Source: Epilithonimonas zeae (GTDB lineage Bacteria; Bacteroidota; Bacteroidia; Flavobacteriales; Weeksellaceae). From it: a stretch of DNA of 64,000 bases. Positions 16,488 to 26,527 of this stretch are shown here, piece by piece (the first letter of the stretch is position 1; each line of letters opens with the position of its first letter). Location: positions 2,170,001 through 2,234,000 of the forward strand of contig NZ_FSRK01000001.1 in assembly GCF_900141765.1 (NCBI RefSeq). Reading direction: 5' to 3'. The notes below the pieces were generated by a model. The model was not told the origin of the DNA. It searched no databases and saw nothing but the letters and a program-made list of their open reading frames with translations. Both the position numbers and the translations under genes were made by a program.

Positions 16488-18629
16488 TTATGCCGGGTTA
16501 TTTCTATCCTTCTCTAGTTCCCAAACGCGGTGATTGGCTACAGCTTTAATAAAGGCATAATCAGAATTATTATTGTCTGAGGTAATAATTGCCGGATCTT
16601 CGTGTTTTTTACTTTTAACGTTGCTTGCATTATAAATTTCATCAGTTTCTTTTCCGAAGTAGATTGCTTTACAATGCTTATAAGCCTCATTTACAAATAA
16701 AAGTGCTCCCGGTTTGTTATCTTCATTCAACAAGGTTTCTGCAGACTTTTTACCACTGGAAATATACAGAGCATCGAAGCAGACACTTGCTGTACTTGTA
16801 AGAGAATGTTTCGGCTCAAAAGTCGTTCCGTCATCCGCTTTTACAGGCGCAAGACTTCCCGCAATGACCTGTATTACAGCTCCTTCTTTTTCAAGTTTCG
16901 ATTTCAGAGTGTTTACATCTTTTGCATTTACACCATTTTCCATAATAAAACCGATAACACGGCTTTTTATAGTATTTTTAACCGTATTTTTCATACTTAA
17001 AGCATCAGAACTTTTTGTTGAAGGTTCTTTTTCAGGGCTTTGTAAGGTTTTCGAATCGGCATCTGCAGGAATACTTCCATTGGGTTGTTTTAGTTTAGTA
17101 ACATCAACACCCACTTTTTTAGCAACCAACGCCGCTAAATCTTTATTGATAAAAGCCAATTGCCCAACCACTTTTTCACGGATTGCAGGAATTGTAACTT
17201 TTGACAATTCAAAAATCAATGCATTTTGAAGGTGCATCTTTTCAGGTTCCGATTGGCTATTATAAAATAATTTTGCTTGGGAATAATGATCTACAAAACT
17301 TTGACTTCTCGCTCGTATTTTCTTTCCATCAACTCTTTCCTCTTGTGATGTAAAACCACCATCTTTCCACATCGCCTGAAAAGGACAGCCGCCGCCGATA
17401 GAGTTTGGCTCATAGCTTACTTTTCCTTTAACGATCTGTTGGCGCATATGTCCGTCACGCTGATTATTATGAACAGTATTAATGGATCTGTTAATAGGGA
17501 TCTCGTGAAAATTCGACGAACCCAATCTTGACAACTGCGTATCAGTGTAAGAAAACAATCTTCCCTGCAACAGAGGATCATTGGTAAAATCAATTCCTGG
17601 GACCAAATGGCCAGGGTGGAAAGCTATCTGTTCAGTCTCCGCAAAGAAATTATCGGGATTTCTGTTAAGCGTTAAAGTTCCGACCAATTCAACAGGAACT
17701 TCTTCTTCAGGAATCAGCTTTGTAGGATCGAGCAGATCGAAATTGAATTTATGTTCATCCTCTTCAGGAATAATTTGTACTCCAAAATCCCATTCCGGAA
17801 AAGCACCGTTTTCTATGGCCTCCCAAAGATCTCGCCTGTGAAAATCTGAATCTTTTCCCGAAATTTTAGTCGCTTCATCCCAAGCTACGGAATGAACACC
17901 TAACTTCGGTTTAAAATGAAATTTCACAAAATGTATTTTCCCTTCCTCATTAATAAATTTGAAAGTATGAACTCCAAAACCTTCCATCATTCGGTAACTT
18001 CTTGGAATCGCCCTGTCACTCATTGCCCACATAATCATATGCATACTTTCCGGCATTAAGGAAATAAAATCCCAAAATGTATCGTGTGCAGATGCAGCCT
18101 GCGGAATGGCATTATCGGGTTCAGGTTTTACAGCGTGAACCAGATCAGGAAACTTCATTGCATCTTGAATAAAAAACACTGGAATATTATTCCCTACCAG
18201 ATCATAATTTCCCTCTTCAGTGTAAAATTTGATGGCAAAACCTCGTACATCTCGCGCAAGATCTGTACTTCCCGCACTTCCTGCAACGGTAGAAAAGCGC
18301 ACAAAAACAGGTGTTTCTTTTCCTTCTTCTGATAAGAATTTTGCTTTGGTGTATTTTGCCAGACTTTTATTGATTTTAAATGTGCCGTGTGCTCCGGAGC
18401 CACGCGCGTGAACAATTCTTTCAGGTATTCTCTCGTGGTCAAAATGAGTGATTTTTTCTCTCAAGATAAAATCTTCCAATAAACTTGGTCCTCTTTCTCC
18501 CGATTTCAGAGAGTCCTGATTATTACTTATTTTTAGACCTTGATTAGTTGTAAGTGCCTGATCAGAGTTGTCAGTCTCATGCTCTTTCAATTGCTCCAGT
18601 TTGATGTCAGATAGTTTGTTTTTTTTCAT
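16488..18629 (-). CDS. katE: Large-subunit monofunctional catalase (HPII type)
   Basis: About 713 residues, as expected for clade 2 catalases, with the extra C-terminal flavodoxin/GATase-like domain (from about residue 565, KSRVIGFIMENGVNAKDV). Distal haem His is in IVHARGSGAHG, the distal Asn in GNNIPVFFIQDA, and the haem-ligand Tyr region is RLFSYTDTQLSRLG. It destroys hydrogen peroxide in the cytoplasm. I start at the ATG at 18629 (MKKNKLSD), three codons after the longest option. It leads the operon with the zinc dehydrogenase and lies near the DUF2383 gene, a general-stress grouping. The first 45 residues are a polar, likely disordered extension. Confidence 0.93.
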   Translation of the reverse strand: MKKNKLSDIKLEQLKEHETDNSDQALTTNQGLKISNNQDSLKSGERGPSLLEDFILREKITHFDHERIPERIVHARGSGAHGTFKINKSLAKYTKAKFLSEEGKETPVFVRFSTVAGSAGSTDLARDVRGFAIKFYTEEGNYDLVGNNIPVFFIQDAMKFPDLVHAVKPEPDNAIPQAASAHDTFWDFISLMPESMHMIMWAMSDRAIPRSYRMMEGFGVHTFKFINEEGKIHFVKFHFKPKLGVHSVAWDEATKISGKDSDFHRRDLWEAIENGAFPEWDFGVQIIPEEDEHKFNFDLLDPTKLIPEEEVPVELVGTLTLNRNPDNFFAETEQIAFHPGHLVPGIDFTNDPLLQGRLFSYTDTQLSRLGSSNFHEIPINRSINTVHNNQRDGHMRQQIVKGKVSYEPNSIGGGCPFQAMWKDGGFTSQEERVDGKKIRARSQSFVDHYSQAKLFYNSQSEPEKMHLQNALIFELSKVTIPAIREKVVGQLAFINKDLAALVAKKVGVDVTKLKQPNGSIPADADSKTLQSPEKEPSTKSSDALSMKNTVKNTIKSRVIGFIMENGVNAKDVNTLKSKLEKEGAVIQVIAGSLAPVKADDGTTFEPKHSLTSTASVCFDALYISSGKKSAETLLNEDNKPGALLFVNEAYKHCKAIYFGKETDEIYNASNVKSKKHEDPAIITSDNNNSDYAFIKAVANHRVWELEKDRNNPA

Positions 18630-19068
18630 AATATACAATTTGGATTTGATTATTTTTTAGTTAATAAACAAAAAGCATACCTGTAAAATGATTAAAAACA
18701 GTTTGTAATTGATAAAAATAATTATTTATGACAGAAAATTTATTTTATCGAGTTTAAGAAAAATTATTTAAAATCTCTGATCACCTATAATATCTGAGAA
18801 GCTTGAATCTCCTTAAAAATTTATCGCACTTTTTTACTTTTCATTTATCATAATTTTCGAAAAGTGGACAAAGATTATTTTTCATAGGCCGAATAGAATA
18901 AATAAGGTTACTATATACTTAAATGAACCAGACTTATTTTTACACTGAAAAATAAATTGCAATTCTCGATGTATAGTATAATTGCTATAATCTGCAAATC
19001 ATAATGTCTTTAAAAATAAAACAAAATGACAAAAAAATTTAAGAATACACTATGATTTTATAAATTAG
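18630..19068. other. Upstream region of katE up to the mobile element edge
   Basis: About 440 very AT-rich bases with no gene. It should contain the katE promoter on the minus strand. It ends at the predicted left boundary of the Mu-like element. Confidence 0.5.
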
Positions 19069-19083
19069 TGTCAAATAAAGTAA
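19069..19083 (+). repeat. Predicted fibre-side terminus of the Mu-like element
   Basis: TGTCAAATAAAGTAA begins the element. A related copy, TGTCAAAAGATGTAA, lies inverted at 19193-19207 and matches at 12 of 15 positions. The opposite end carries TGTCAAAT as an inverted copy. These are candidate transposase-binding sites. The adjoining host bases are ATTAG. Confidence 0.45.
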
Positions 19084-19383
19084 CAACCATATTTCCTTTA
19101 AAGTATTAGCTTTTCGCTGATATAGATTTTTATCTTTACCATAATTAAGTCCTGTGAATTATCACAATGTCCTCAATTGAAGCTTTTCATATTTACATCT
19201 TTTGACAATATTGAAAACCATCAATAGTCTTTAGTCCACATCAGGAAGTTTCTATGATATATAAACATTCAGAAAGCAGTGGATTGATATACTAGTTTGT
19301 TTGCCACCAGCACAATCTTATAATACTAAAATCCTAATTACATAATCTTGAGGGAGTAAAATTATTATTTGTTTCTGGATGTT

Positions 19384-20664
19384 CTATGATAAAGTTTGTA
19401 TATCAGTTAGTGTTTCATTCATTACTTCGACGGTCCATCTATAATTTTTACAAAGCACATATAACATCTCCATTGGAGATTCTGGCTTTCCATTATCTAC
19501 TCCAAGGTTGAATCCAACTAAAGGAGCTTGAAATATACCAGAAGGTCTATCATTAGCACCTGCGTAAAAATTTACCCAAGATATTAGCCAATTAACTTTT
19601 CTAAGAAGCCCTTCTATTGTTGACGAGTTTGATATTATAGCCTTAGCAACAACAATGTTATAAAAGTTAGTTACTAATGTATCCATCCTTGTTTGATTTC
19701 CTTTATATGCGCTTCTATAGTCGATTGTTTTTAAAGCAGGGCATAGCTCTATTCCCGTAGGTGGTGTTAAAGGTAAAAGTTGACCAGATGCAGCAAACAC
19801 AATTGATAATTGATTCAAATTCATACCACCGATTCCAACCCCCCAAGACGTCAGAGCTCCATTACCCATACCATTTGTCCAATTTACTTGATGTCTATAA
19901 CCAAAAGACAAATGTGTTATTTGTTTCATATCATTTATTTCTTGAGATATATTTTGAACTGGATTAGCAGCAAAAGCTAAAGTCCTTAAAGTAGAAATAT
20001 CTTTAAAATTAGATGGTATTGAAGAGGTATTAATTGAACAACTTCCTAATGACAAATTAGTTATACCTTTTATTCTAATAATTTTATCCAAATTATTATT
20101 TAGCTTATTTGACAAATTAAGTCCAGATAATGCTAATTGAAAAATCCTTGAGTTAGTTATCCAAGTTGGAATAAAACTAATAGAATTAGGTGTTATCGAA
20201 TTAAGGTTAAGCGTTTGAAAGTACCCACCTCCCAACCCAGTTGGGAACTCTTCAAAATATACTGATGAAATACTAACAGCACTAGAAAATCTATAAAACA
20301 ATAAATTCTCTGGAAATTTCCCGATTAATCTTTGTCTAGAAATTGTTATAGAATATATATTATTAGGATTAGAAAACCACATTTTTACAGTTCTTTTAGC
20401 AGCACCTGCGGGATAAGTATATGTGGGAATAGATGTATTTGTGGTAAAATTATATGATGCTATTGCGCTACCATCACCGTAATCAAAATTAACCGTATTA
20501 TTAGTACCTGGCTTAGATGATAATTGAAATACAGGACTAGCCATCCCTTGGATAGGAGGAAAAACACTTTGATTATGATCAAATTCTATAACAGGTAAAT
20601 CTGGGGATTTTAAAACTTCTCCAGATGTATTTGTCATAATGTTTCCATAAAGATCTTTTAACAT
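19384..20664 (-). CDS. Leucine-rich-repeat-like tail-associated protein (likely receptor-binding)
   Basis: The 426-residue protein is the last gene of the late tail operon. It begins VIEFDHNQSVFPPIQGMASPVFQL, then a PKD/YDG-like section (FDYGDGSAIASYNFTTNTSIPTYTYP). A long repeat-like stretch follows (INTSSIPSNFKDISTLRTLAFAANPVQNIS), typical of BspA-like or irregular LRR folds. The gene lies 2 bases after the third fibre gene. In tails this position holds receptor-binding or fibre-assembly proteins. A surface-binding role is inference from position and fold; no enzyme motif is visible. Confidence 0.55.
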   Translation of the reverse strand: MLKDLYGNIMTNTSGEVLKSPDLPVIEFDHNQSVFPPIQGMASPVFQLSSKPGTNNTVNFDYGDGSAIASYNFTTNTSIPTYTYPAGAAKRTVKMWFSNPNNIYSITISRQRLIGKFPENLLFYRFSSAVSISSVYFEEFPTGLGGGYFQTLNLNSITPNSISFIPTWITNSRIFQLALSGLNLSNKLNNNLDKIIRIKGITNLSLGSCSINTSSIPSNFKDISTLRTLAFAANPVQNISQEINDMKQITHLSFGYRHQVNWTNGMGNGALTSWGVGIGGMNLNQLSIVFAASGQLLPLTPPTGIELCPALKTIDYRSAYKGNQTRMDTLVTNFYNIVVAKAIISNSSTIEGLLRKVNWLISWVNFYAGANDRPSGIFQAPLVGFNLGVDNGKPESPMEMLYVLCKNYRWTVEVMNETLTDIQTLS

Positions 20665-20666
20665 AA

Positions 20667-22181
20667 TTATTCCGTTATAACTGTTGTTGCTTGATAAAAA
20701 TGCCAGTGTAAACCAACTTTTTTAAAAAAACCATTTAAATTTTGAGCTTGAACTTCATCCGTTCCAAATGCTTCTAGTTCATTATATGGAGGTATTGATG
20801 ATAGAATACTAATACTGCTATAACTTTTTGCATTATTCTCAGTTATATTACCTAAAGTATCTTTACCAATAACTTTACTAATGGGATTTGTCGTAACAGA
20901 CACTCGAGATAATGATCCATTATTATTAATCTGAGCTAAACCAATTCCTGTTCCTGAAACCTTATCCAATTTATTGGATAACGCAGTATTCATAGCCGCT
21001 GTAGTGACGTATCCTAATGCTGCAATTTGTGTTTTTGTATAGTAATTGTTATTCATATAAGCCGTGACATCCATCTGAACAGAGTCGCCATCTTTACTCA
21101 ACAATGGAATATAAAAATAATCCAACGTCGGTAAACTTACAATATCAATTGGTTTCGTAATTTTGCCCGCAATCTCATCATTCTTTTCGGCAGATAAGCC
21201 TAATGGGAAACCAGAGGTAGAATCTCCCTGCAAGGTTCTGTCTATAACAATATCAGAAACATTTCCTCCTAGTTTGATTACATCTAAACAATCAAGCGAA
21301 TGATCATATTTCACCAAGACATGCTCCTTGGATTTTATTGTAAATGGCTGAGAAAATCCTTTTATTAATCTTCTGCTGAGATTTGCTGAAATTTCTATTG
21401 AAGAAATCGAATTATTAAAAATCAGAAACTCTAAGTCCCTCGTAGTTTCTTCTACAAACTGAATTCCTGCCAAATAAGTTGTCCCATTTAATACTTTTGA
21501 TCCAGGGGTTAAATAAAAATTTTGCCTCTTATCTGTATATTGGATATTAAATATCGAGCCACTTATATAGGTAATTTTTTTCCAATTGTCTTCTGCCTTG
21601 TCTTTAAAACCATTCAATGTTTCAGGATCAACAACAGGTCCTTCTGGGGTCAGCAAAATTAATCTTACATGCAGTTCTCCAGGAGCAAGCGCGGGCTCCT
21701 GAGGATCATCTCCTTCGTTACCTTCTTTTAGAAAAAATAAACCAGGTTCATTTCTTGCAACAATACGAAGGAACTTATTGCCACCAGAAACTGGCATAAA
21801 TGACAAAGTTGTAGGAAAATTATTTGTTAAGATTTGACCATTGATTCTGACTTTGTTAATTCCAAATTCTGCGTTAACTCCGATAGTAACATTTCCACTG
21901 TTAATGGAAATATTTCCGATAGAGAGAACTTCATTGGAATTGACTGTGAAAGGAAGTTGAGATTCTGGAATCAAACCATTGACCAAATCTGCCTTTTTTG
22001 ATAATGCTATTGATAAACCATCAATCCCACTCATAGGTATCGGTGAACTCTTATGATAATAACTGTTCAGCAAGCCGTGAAACTGAGATTGTGTAGGCTT
22101 GGCACCTGTCACAAACCAACTTTTAAGTCTTGAAAGTTCTACTACTTCCAATTCCATAGGTATATTAGTGTTGTTTGCCAT
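20667..22181 (-). CDS. Tail fibre protein, paralogue 3
   Basis: The 504-residue protein shares its first ~55 residues with the two upstream genes (VVELSRLKSWFVTGAKPTQS, then QFHGLLNSYYHKSSPIPMSG). This module is the likely baseplate-anchoring part. Beyond it the sequence diverges completely: a beta-rich central part with SFMPVSGGNKFLRIVARNEPG, and a C-terminal part with VQMDVTAYMNNNYYTKTQIAALGYVTTAAMNTALSNKLD, a motif common in fibres of Bacteroidetes phages. The shared head and different bodies suggest separate receptor specificities. No dedicated chaperone gene is recognisable. Confidence 0.7.
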   Translation of the reverse strand: MANNTNIPMELEVVELSRLKSWFVTGAKPTQSQFHGLLNSYYHKSSPIPMSGIDGLSIALSKKADLVNGLIPESQLPFTVNSNEVLSIGNISINSGNVTIGVNAEFGINKVRINGQILTNNFPTTLSFMPVSGGNKFLRIVARNEPGLFFLKEGNEGDDPQEPALAPGELHVRLILLTPEGPVVDPETLNGFKDKAEDNWKKITYISGSIFNIQYTDKRQNFYLTPGSKVLNGTTYLAGIQFVEETTRDLEFLIFNNSISSIEISANLSRRLIKGFSQPFTIKSKEHVLVKYDHSLDCLDVIKLGGNVSDIVIDRTLQGDSTSGFPLGLSAEKNDEIAGKITKPIDIVSLPTLDYFYIPLLSKDGDSVQMDVTAYMNNNYYTKTQIAALGYVTTAAMNTALSNKLDKVSGTGIGLAQINNNGSLSRVSVTTNPISKVIGKDTLGNITENNAKSYSSISILSSIPPYNELEAFGTDEVQAQNLNGFFKKVGLHWHFYQATTVITE

Positions 22182-22298
22182 TTATTTTTGGTTTTATATG
22201 TTAAATCCATTTGTGGTGGATATTTAAATTTTATGTATCTAGTGAATTATTTAAGTGTTCTTTACTAAGAAACCAAATTTTTGAAATGATATAAAGTT

Positions 22299-23924
22299 TT
22301 AATTTAATTTGTATGCCTTTATAATATTCCAAGACAATTGTTTATTTGAAACCCCAGACGAGTGTGATATCAACTGAGTTACAAATGAATAATCTTCATT
22401 ATTACTTATAATAGTAGTAGACGTTTTACCCTCACCTGTAATTTTCAAAACATTGCCCTGTTTTAAAATAACAATAGTAGAATCTACAGTTGTAGAATAA
22501 CCAGTGGTCATTTTAAACTGATTGTTATTTAGAGTAAAATTATACGCTACAACCGTTCCTCCCGCATAGTAAAGAAATGATTGCCCATAATACACTAAGC
22601 CTAATGGAAGTAAATTATTCGCAGTTGAATTATACATTACCCCAAAAGTATTTTTTAATGTACTATTATATCCTCTCATACCGGCATCTGTCGAAATAGC
22701 ATCCGTCAATTGGATTTCAACATACCAGTCTTCACCAGCTAGAAACGCCGGAGAAGATTTCATCGAAATAAAAGTAGATAAACTGGGAACCGAAGAAACA
22801 TTTTCTTGTTTTATAATACCCGTTACGCCAGCACCTACAGATAATGTATTACTATAATTAGAATTAGTAAGGATGTTCCAACTTAAACCAGATAAATCTT
22901 TGCGCGATAATCCAACTAAAACTTGAAGAGACATTTCAGAAGTAGTATTTGCCACTCCACTCCACACTTTTATTTTATATTCACCTTCTCCTAATTCGTA
23001 GATATTTTTAGTAAAGGTTAATTCAGTTGGAGAAATCACAGTTATTTTATCTCCTTCAACTGTGAGTAAAACATTATAATTTAAATCTAAAATCTCAACT
23101 TTTCTACTAACCTGGGATAAATTCAAATTTGCTCCTGTAATAATAAATGTAGTATCATAATTTTCCAGAGGCATTACTGAAGGGTATATTGCACCAATAG
23201 ACATGGCTTCTTGCGATGCGTTATCATTCAATATTCTTACAAATTCTAACCTCTGAGCATTCGTCCAACTGTTTGCTGTATCTTTAAAAGCTGAAAATCC
23301 AACTTTTGCTATTTGTCCATCAGAGTTCTTCCCTAAGAAATCTGTGAATAGACTATCATCACTTTTATTTGGTAATTCTGTAATGGAATATGGTTCTCCA
23401 TTAGTATTCCACACCCAAGTATCACCTTCACTTTGGGTTTGGACATAACTGCCATTTGTCGTATTATTAGAATTAGTTACGTTTTTTCCAAAATCATCTA
23501 TTGCAACCGCTCTTCCGTCTATCCCTAAAACATAAGTCCCCCTTTTTCCATTATCCGGATTATCAACTTTTTTATAAGCATTACCATTTTGTGTAAACCC
23601 ATTCTCATCTACATAATCTATGGTCGCGATATTAGCTGGTAACTCTCCAACATTAAGAGCATCTTTCCAAGCTTGTGTATTGATGTTGGATGCATCTACT
23701 TTTGCATAGTACTGCAATTGTGAAGCATCTGCTTTGTTACCCAACACTGTAGACAGACCACTAATACCACTCATTGGTATTTGCGAACTCTTATGATAAT
23801 AGCTGCTCAGCAAGCCGTGGAACTGAGATTGCGTAGGTTTTGCGCCTGTTACAAACCAGCTCTTAAGTCTCGAAAGCTCTACTACTTCCGATTCCATAGG
23901 TGTATTATTGTTGTCAAGTGCCAT
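22299..23924 (-). CDS. Tail fibre protein, paralogue 2 with IPT/TIG-like domain
   Basis: The 541-residue protein shares about the first 240 residues with paralogue 1, including QAWKDALNVGELPANIATID and TYVLGIDGRAVAIDDFGKNV. It then has an Ig-like IPT/TIG section (IGAIYPSVMPLENYDTTFII, then TGANLNLSQVSRKVEIL) and a divergent C-terminal domain. IPT/TIG domains are typical spacers in surface-binding proteins. The gene is separated by 117 bases from paralogue 3 and 67 from paralogue 1, so each may have its own ribosome entry. The anchor is conserved and the tip variable. Confidence 0.7.
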   Translation of the reverse strand: MALDNNNTPMESEVVELSRLKSWFVTGAKPTQSQFHGLLSSYYHKSSQIPMSGISGLSTVLGNKADASQLQYYAKVDASNINTQAWKDALNVGELPANIATIDYVDENGFTQNGNAYKKVDNPDNGKRGTYVLGIDGRAVAIDDFGKNVTNSNNTTNGSYVQTQSEGDTWVWNTNGEPYSITELPNKSDDSLFTDFLGKNSDGQIAKVGFSAFKDTANSWTNAQRLEFVRILNDNASQEAMSIGAIYPSVMPLENYDTTFIITGANLNLSQVSRKVEILDLNYNVLLTVEGDKITVISPTELTFTKNIYELGEGEYKIKVWSGVANTTSEMSLQVLVGLSRKDLSGLSWNILTNSNYSNTLSVGAGVTGIIKQENVSSVPSLSTFISMKSSPAFLAGEDWYVEIQLTDAISTDAGMRGYNSTLKNTFGVMYNSTANNLLPLGLVYYGQSFLYYAGGTVVAYNFTLNNNQFKMTTGYSTTVDSTIVILKQGNVLKITGEGKTSTTIISNNEDYSFVTQLISHSSGVSNKQLSWNIIKAYKLN

Positions 23925-23991
23925 GTTTTGTTTTTAAATGACTAGTAATTTTAAATTAATAGAATTCTTAGTCACTGTTATTAAATATTTA

Positions 23992-25638
23992 TTATATAAT
24001 TTTAAATGCCTTAGTTATAATTAATGTTGGAGCTTCTGCCTGATTTGGGCTTTCTGTATTATTACTTCCTATACCTTTTAATTGTGCCGATAAAGCATAC
24101 CCTGAATTGTTAGATATAGTAATGAAACCCACTTGAGAACCATCAGTAATAGTAAGCAAGTTGCCTAATTTAGTAATACTTAAAACTATTGTTTTAGAAA
24201 TGGTACTCTGACCCGAATAATCAGTATTCCCCGTATTAGGATTAATGTTGGTTGACAATGTACCTCCAGCCCAAGTTTTTAAATATCTCCAAAAATGAAT
24301 AGGTATAAAAGATAAAGAATTTTGTACGTTAGAATAACATACACCTATTCTTAAAATTTCTACCGCCGTGTAGACTCCAATGCTACTGTCTATAGGTATA
24401 GCACCTGTTGTAACTTGTAATTCTACATACCAGTCATCACCTTGATCAAACATTTTTGAAGATAGAAAAGATATTACTGGCGTTGCCGTTACTTGATTTA
24501 CTTTATTTTCAATCATATTAACCTGTGCGCCTGCTCCTGTACTCATATCATTTGTAATATAGGTACTATCAACCAACTTGTTCCAAGTAATTGAAGAAAT
24601 ATCGATATTCTCTACTGAGGAAACTATCTTAAATTGTAAAGAAGTCGTTAATATTTTTGCACCACTTTTAAGCCTCAATTTATAGTCTCCTATGGATAGA
24701 GCATTATAGTTATAATAGAAAACCAAAGATAATCCATCAGCATATAAACTAATTTGAGAATTGGGTACAGTTGCTAGAACTACATTATCCGAGGCTCTTA
24801 ATATTTCTATAGACATAGAATCTGCATTAAGATACAAATTAGCCCCTCTCAAAACCAGGTACACATCATTGTCTTCTCTCTCAAACAAAGGAGGCGAAAT
24901 AGTATTTACCGACATCATACCTGCACTTCCTGCTCCCCCATTGAGTATCTGACCAAATTCCAATGCTTCTGCCTGAGACCAAGTTAGAGCAGTGGCTTTA
25001 AATGCTTGAAATCCTATTTTCCCGAATTGTCCTGCTGTATTCTTTCCTACAAAATCTGTGAATAAAGTATCATTTGATTTATCCGGCAAATTTTTCAAAA
25101 ACCAAGGATTACCGTTCGTTTCCCAAGTCCAGGAGTCTCCATCACTTTGGGTTTGGACATAACTGCCATCTGTTGTATTATCGGAATTAGTTACGTTTTT
25201 TCCAAAATCATCTATTGCAACCGCTCTTCCATCTATCCCTAAAACATAAGTTCCCCTTTCTCCATTATCCGGATTATCTACTTTTTTATAGGCATTACCA
25301 TTATGAGTAAACCCATTTTCATCTACATAATCTATAGTTCCTACATTGGGCGGCAACTCTCCAACATTAAGAGCATCTTTCCAAGCTTGAGCATTGATAT
25401 TAGACGCATCTGTTTTTGCATAATATTGCAATTGTGAAGCATCTGCTTTGTTACCCAACACTGTAGACAGACCACTAATACCACTCATTGGTATTTGTGA
25501 ACTCTTATGATAATAGCTGTTCAGCAAGCCGTGGAATTGAGATTGCGTAGGCTTTGCACCTGTCACAAACCAACTTTTAAGTGTTGTAAGAGGAATTATT
25601 ATTAATTGATCGGGATTATTACCAGTATCTAGTGCCAT
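23992..25638 (-). CDS. Tail fibre protein, paralogue 1 with IPT/TIG-like domain
   Basis: At 548 residues this is the first of three fibre genes. Its N-terminus differs slightly from the others (DNPDQ region: LIIIPLTTLKSWFVTGAKPT) but then matches paralogue 2 up to about residue 240. An Ig-like section follows (NTISPPLFEREDNDVYLVL, RGANLYLNADSMSIEIL) and a unique C-terminal domain. DNA identity with paralogue 2 is high enough over several hundred bases for recombination. Receptor binding is inferred from position directly after the collar-type fibre gene. Confidence 0.7.
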   Translation of the reverse strand: MALDTGNNPDQLIIIPLTTLKSWFVTGAKPTQSQFHGLLNSYYHKSSQIPMSGISGLSTVLGNKADASQLQYYAKTDASNINAQAWKDALNVGELPPNVGTIDYVDENGFTHNGNAYKKVDNPDNGERGTYVLGIDGRAVAIDDFGKNVTNSDNTTDGSYVQTQSDGDSWTWETNGNPWFLKNLPDKSNDTLFTDFVGKNTAGQFGKIGFQAFKATALTWSQAEALEFGQILNGGAGSAGMMSVNTISPPLFEREDNDVYLVLRGANLYLNADSMSIEILRASDNVVLATVPNSQISLYADGLSLVFYYNYNALSIGDYKLRLKSGAKILTTSLQFKIVSSVENIDISSITWNKLVDSTYITNDMSTGAGAQVNMIENKVNQVTATPVISFLSSKMFDQGDDWYVELQVTTGAIPIDSSIGVYTAVEILRIGVCYSNVQNSLSFIPIHFWRYLKTWAGGTLSTNINPNTGNTDYSGQSTISKTIVLSITKLGNLLTITDGSQVGFITISNNSGYALSAQLKGIGSNNTESPNQAEAPTLIITKAFKII

Positions 25639-25648
25639 AATTGTTATT

Positions 25649-26527
25649 TTAGTTTGTCGGACCGATATATTCTATAAATCTAACTACCCTGTAAGGTTGT
25701 AAGTTATTATGTGGTAGACCGCTACCTTCTTCAGTTGTGTATGATGTTCCGGCTGTACCATTTACTGCTATGGGAGTATTGGAACTACCTGTCCCTCTTG
25801 TGTACGAACCATATAAAAATCTATGGCTGTGTCTTGGCATTTCATCTTTTGATAATATATGAGTTCTTTCTCCACCTTCTACTTTGTAATTATCAATAGA
25901 ACCGAAATCACTATCGTTTGGCAACCAACCTACAGGTACACGTCCTTTTAAATCTGTACATTCTTGCCAATCCTTAGGAATAGCAACTGTTGAAGGCTTA
26001 TTCCAGATAGCAATCATGCCAATTGGTATTGCAGATGGTTTAATTTCTAATGCTGCAACTTTTGCCTCAAGACTAGCGATTCTCGCTTCGTGATTAGAAA
26101 GACTTGTGCTGTGATTAGCAATACTATTATCATGGCTTAGTTTAAAAGCCTCAATTTCTGTTGTCTTAAAAATTCTTTTAAAACGTGACCAAGCATAAGT
26201 ATCTTCTGGGCCTGCTGTTCCAAATCTTACTTGCCTTTTGTAAATAACATCTCTTTGTTCTGCATCCTGGAAAGTTGCTTTAACAGGTTCTACAGTAATA
26301 ATAACCGTATCTGATAAATTACCTGCCTGAAACGGTAATAGTTCACCATTTAAAAATACTGTACCATCTGTAACTGAAGATCCATTAACCTGACATCCAG
26401 AAATAATAGCAAAATCACCAGCCAAATTTCCTAATTGATTAAAAAGATTATATGAAGTTTGTAAGGCGTCTAGAATATTAGTAGAGAGTGGAAAACCACC
26501 TGTTTGATTAAAATTGATATAATTCAT
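25649..26527 (-). CDS. Phage tail collar-domain fibre protein
   Basis: The 292-residue protein has an N-terminal baseplate-facing part, a trimeric coiled coil near residues 135-165 (SNHEARIASLEAKVAALE), and a C-terminal collar/MdpB-like domain. The marks of the latter are GMIAIWNKPSTVAIPKDWQECTD, LKGRVPVGW, and H-rich EMPRHSHRF, ending in NLQPYRVVRFIEYIG. These domains form short tail fibres. The gene overlaps the gpI-like gene by 4 bases, placing it in the baseplate-fibre operon, and precedes the three large fibre paralogues. Confidence 0.75.
   Translation of the reverse strand: MNYINFNQTGGFPLSTNILDALQTSYNLFNQLGNLAGDFAIISGCQVNGSSVTDGTVFLNGELLPFQAGNLSDTVIITVEPVKATFQDAEQRDVIYKRQVRFGTAGPEDTYAWSRFKRIFKTTEIEAFKLSHDNSIANHSTSLSNHEARIASLEAKVAALEIKPSAIPIGMIAIWNKPSTVAIPKDWQECTDLKGRVPVGWLPNDSDFGSIDNYKVEGGERTHILSKDEMPRHSHRFLYGSYTRGTGSSNTPIAVNGTAGTSYTTEEGSGLPHNNLQPYRVVRFIEYIGPTN

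Noticed and set aside
16714-17229. Long plus-strand frame of 171 codons
   Set aside because: It is fully antisense to katE, whose protein is unmistakable; the frame is a shadow.
20667-25638. Diversity-generating retroelement acting on the fibre genes
   Set aside because: No reverse transcriptase, no template repeat and no adenine-specific variation are visible in the element.
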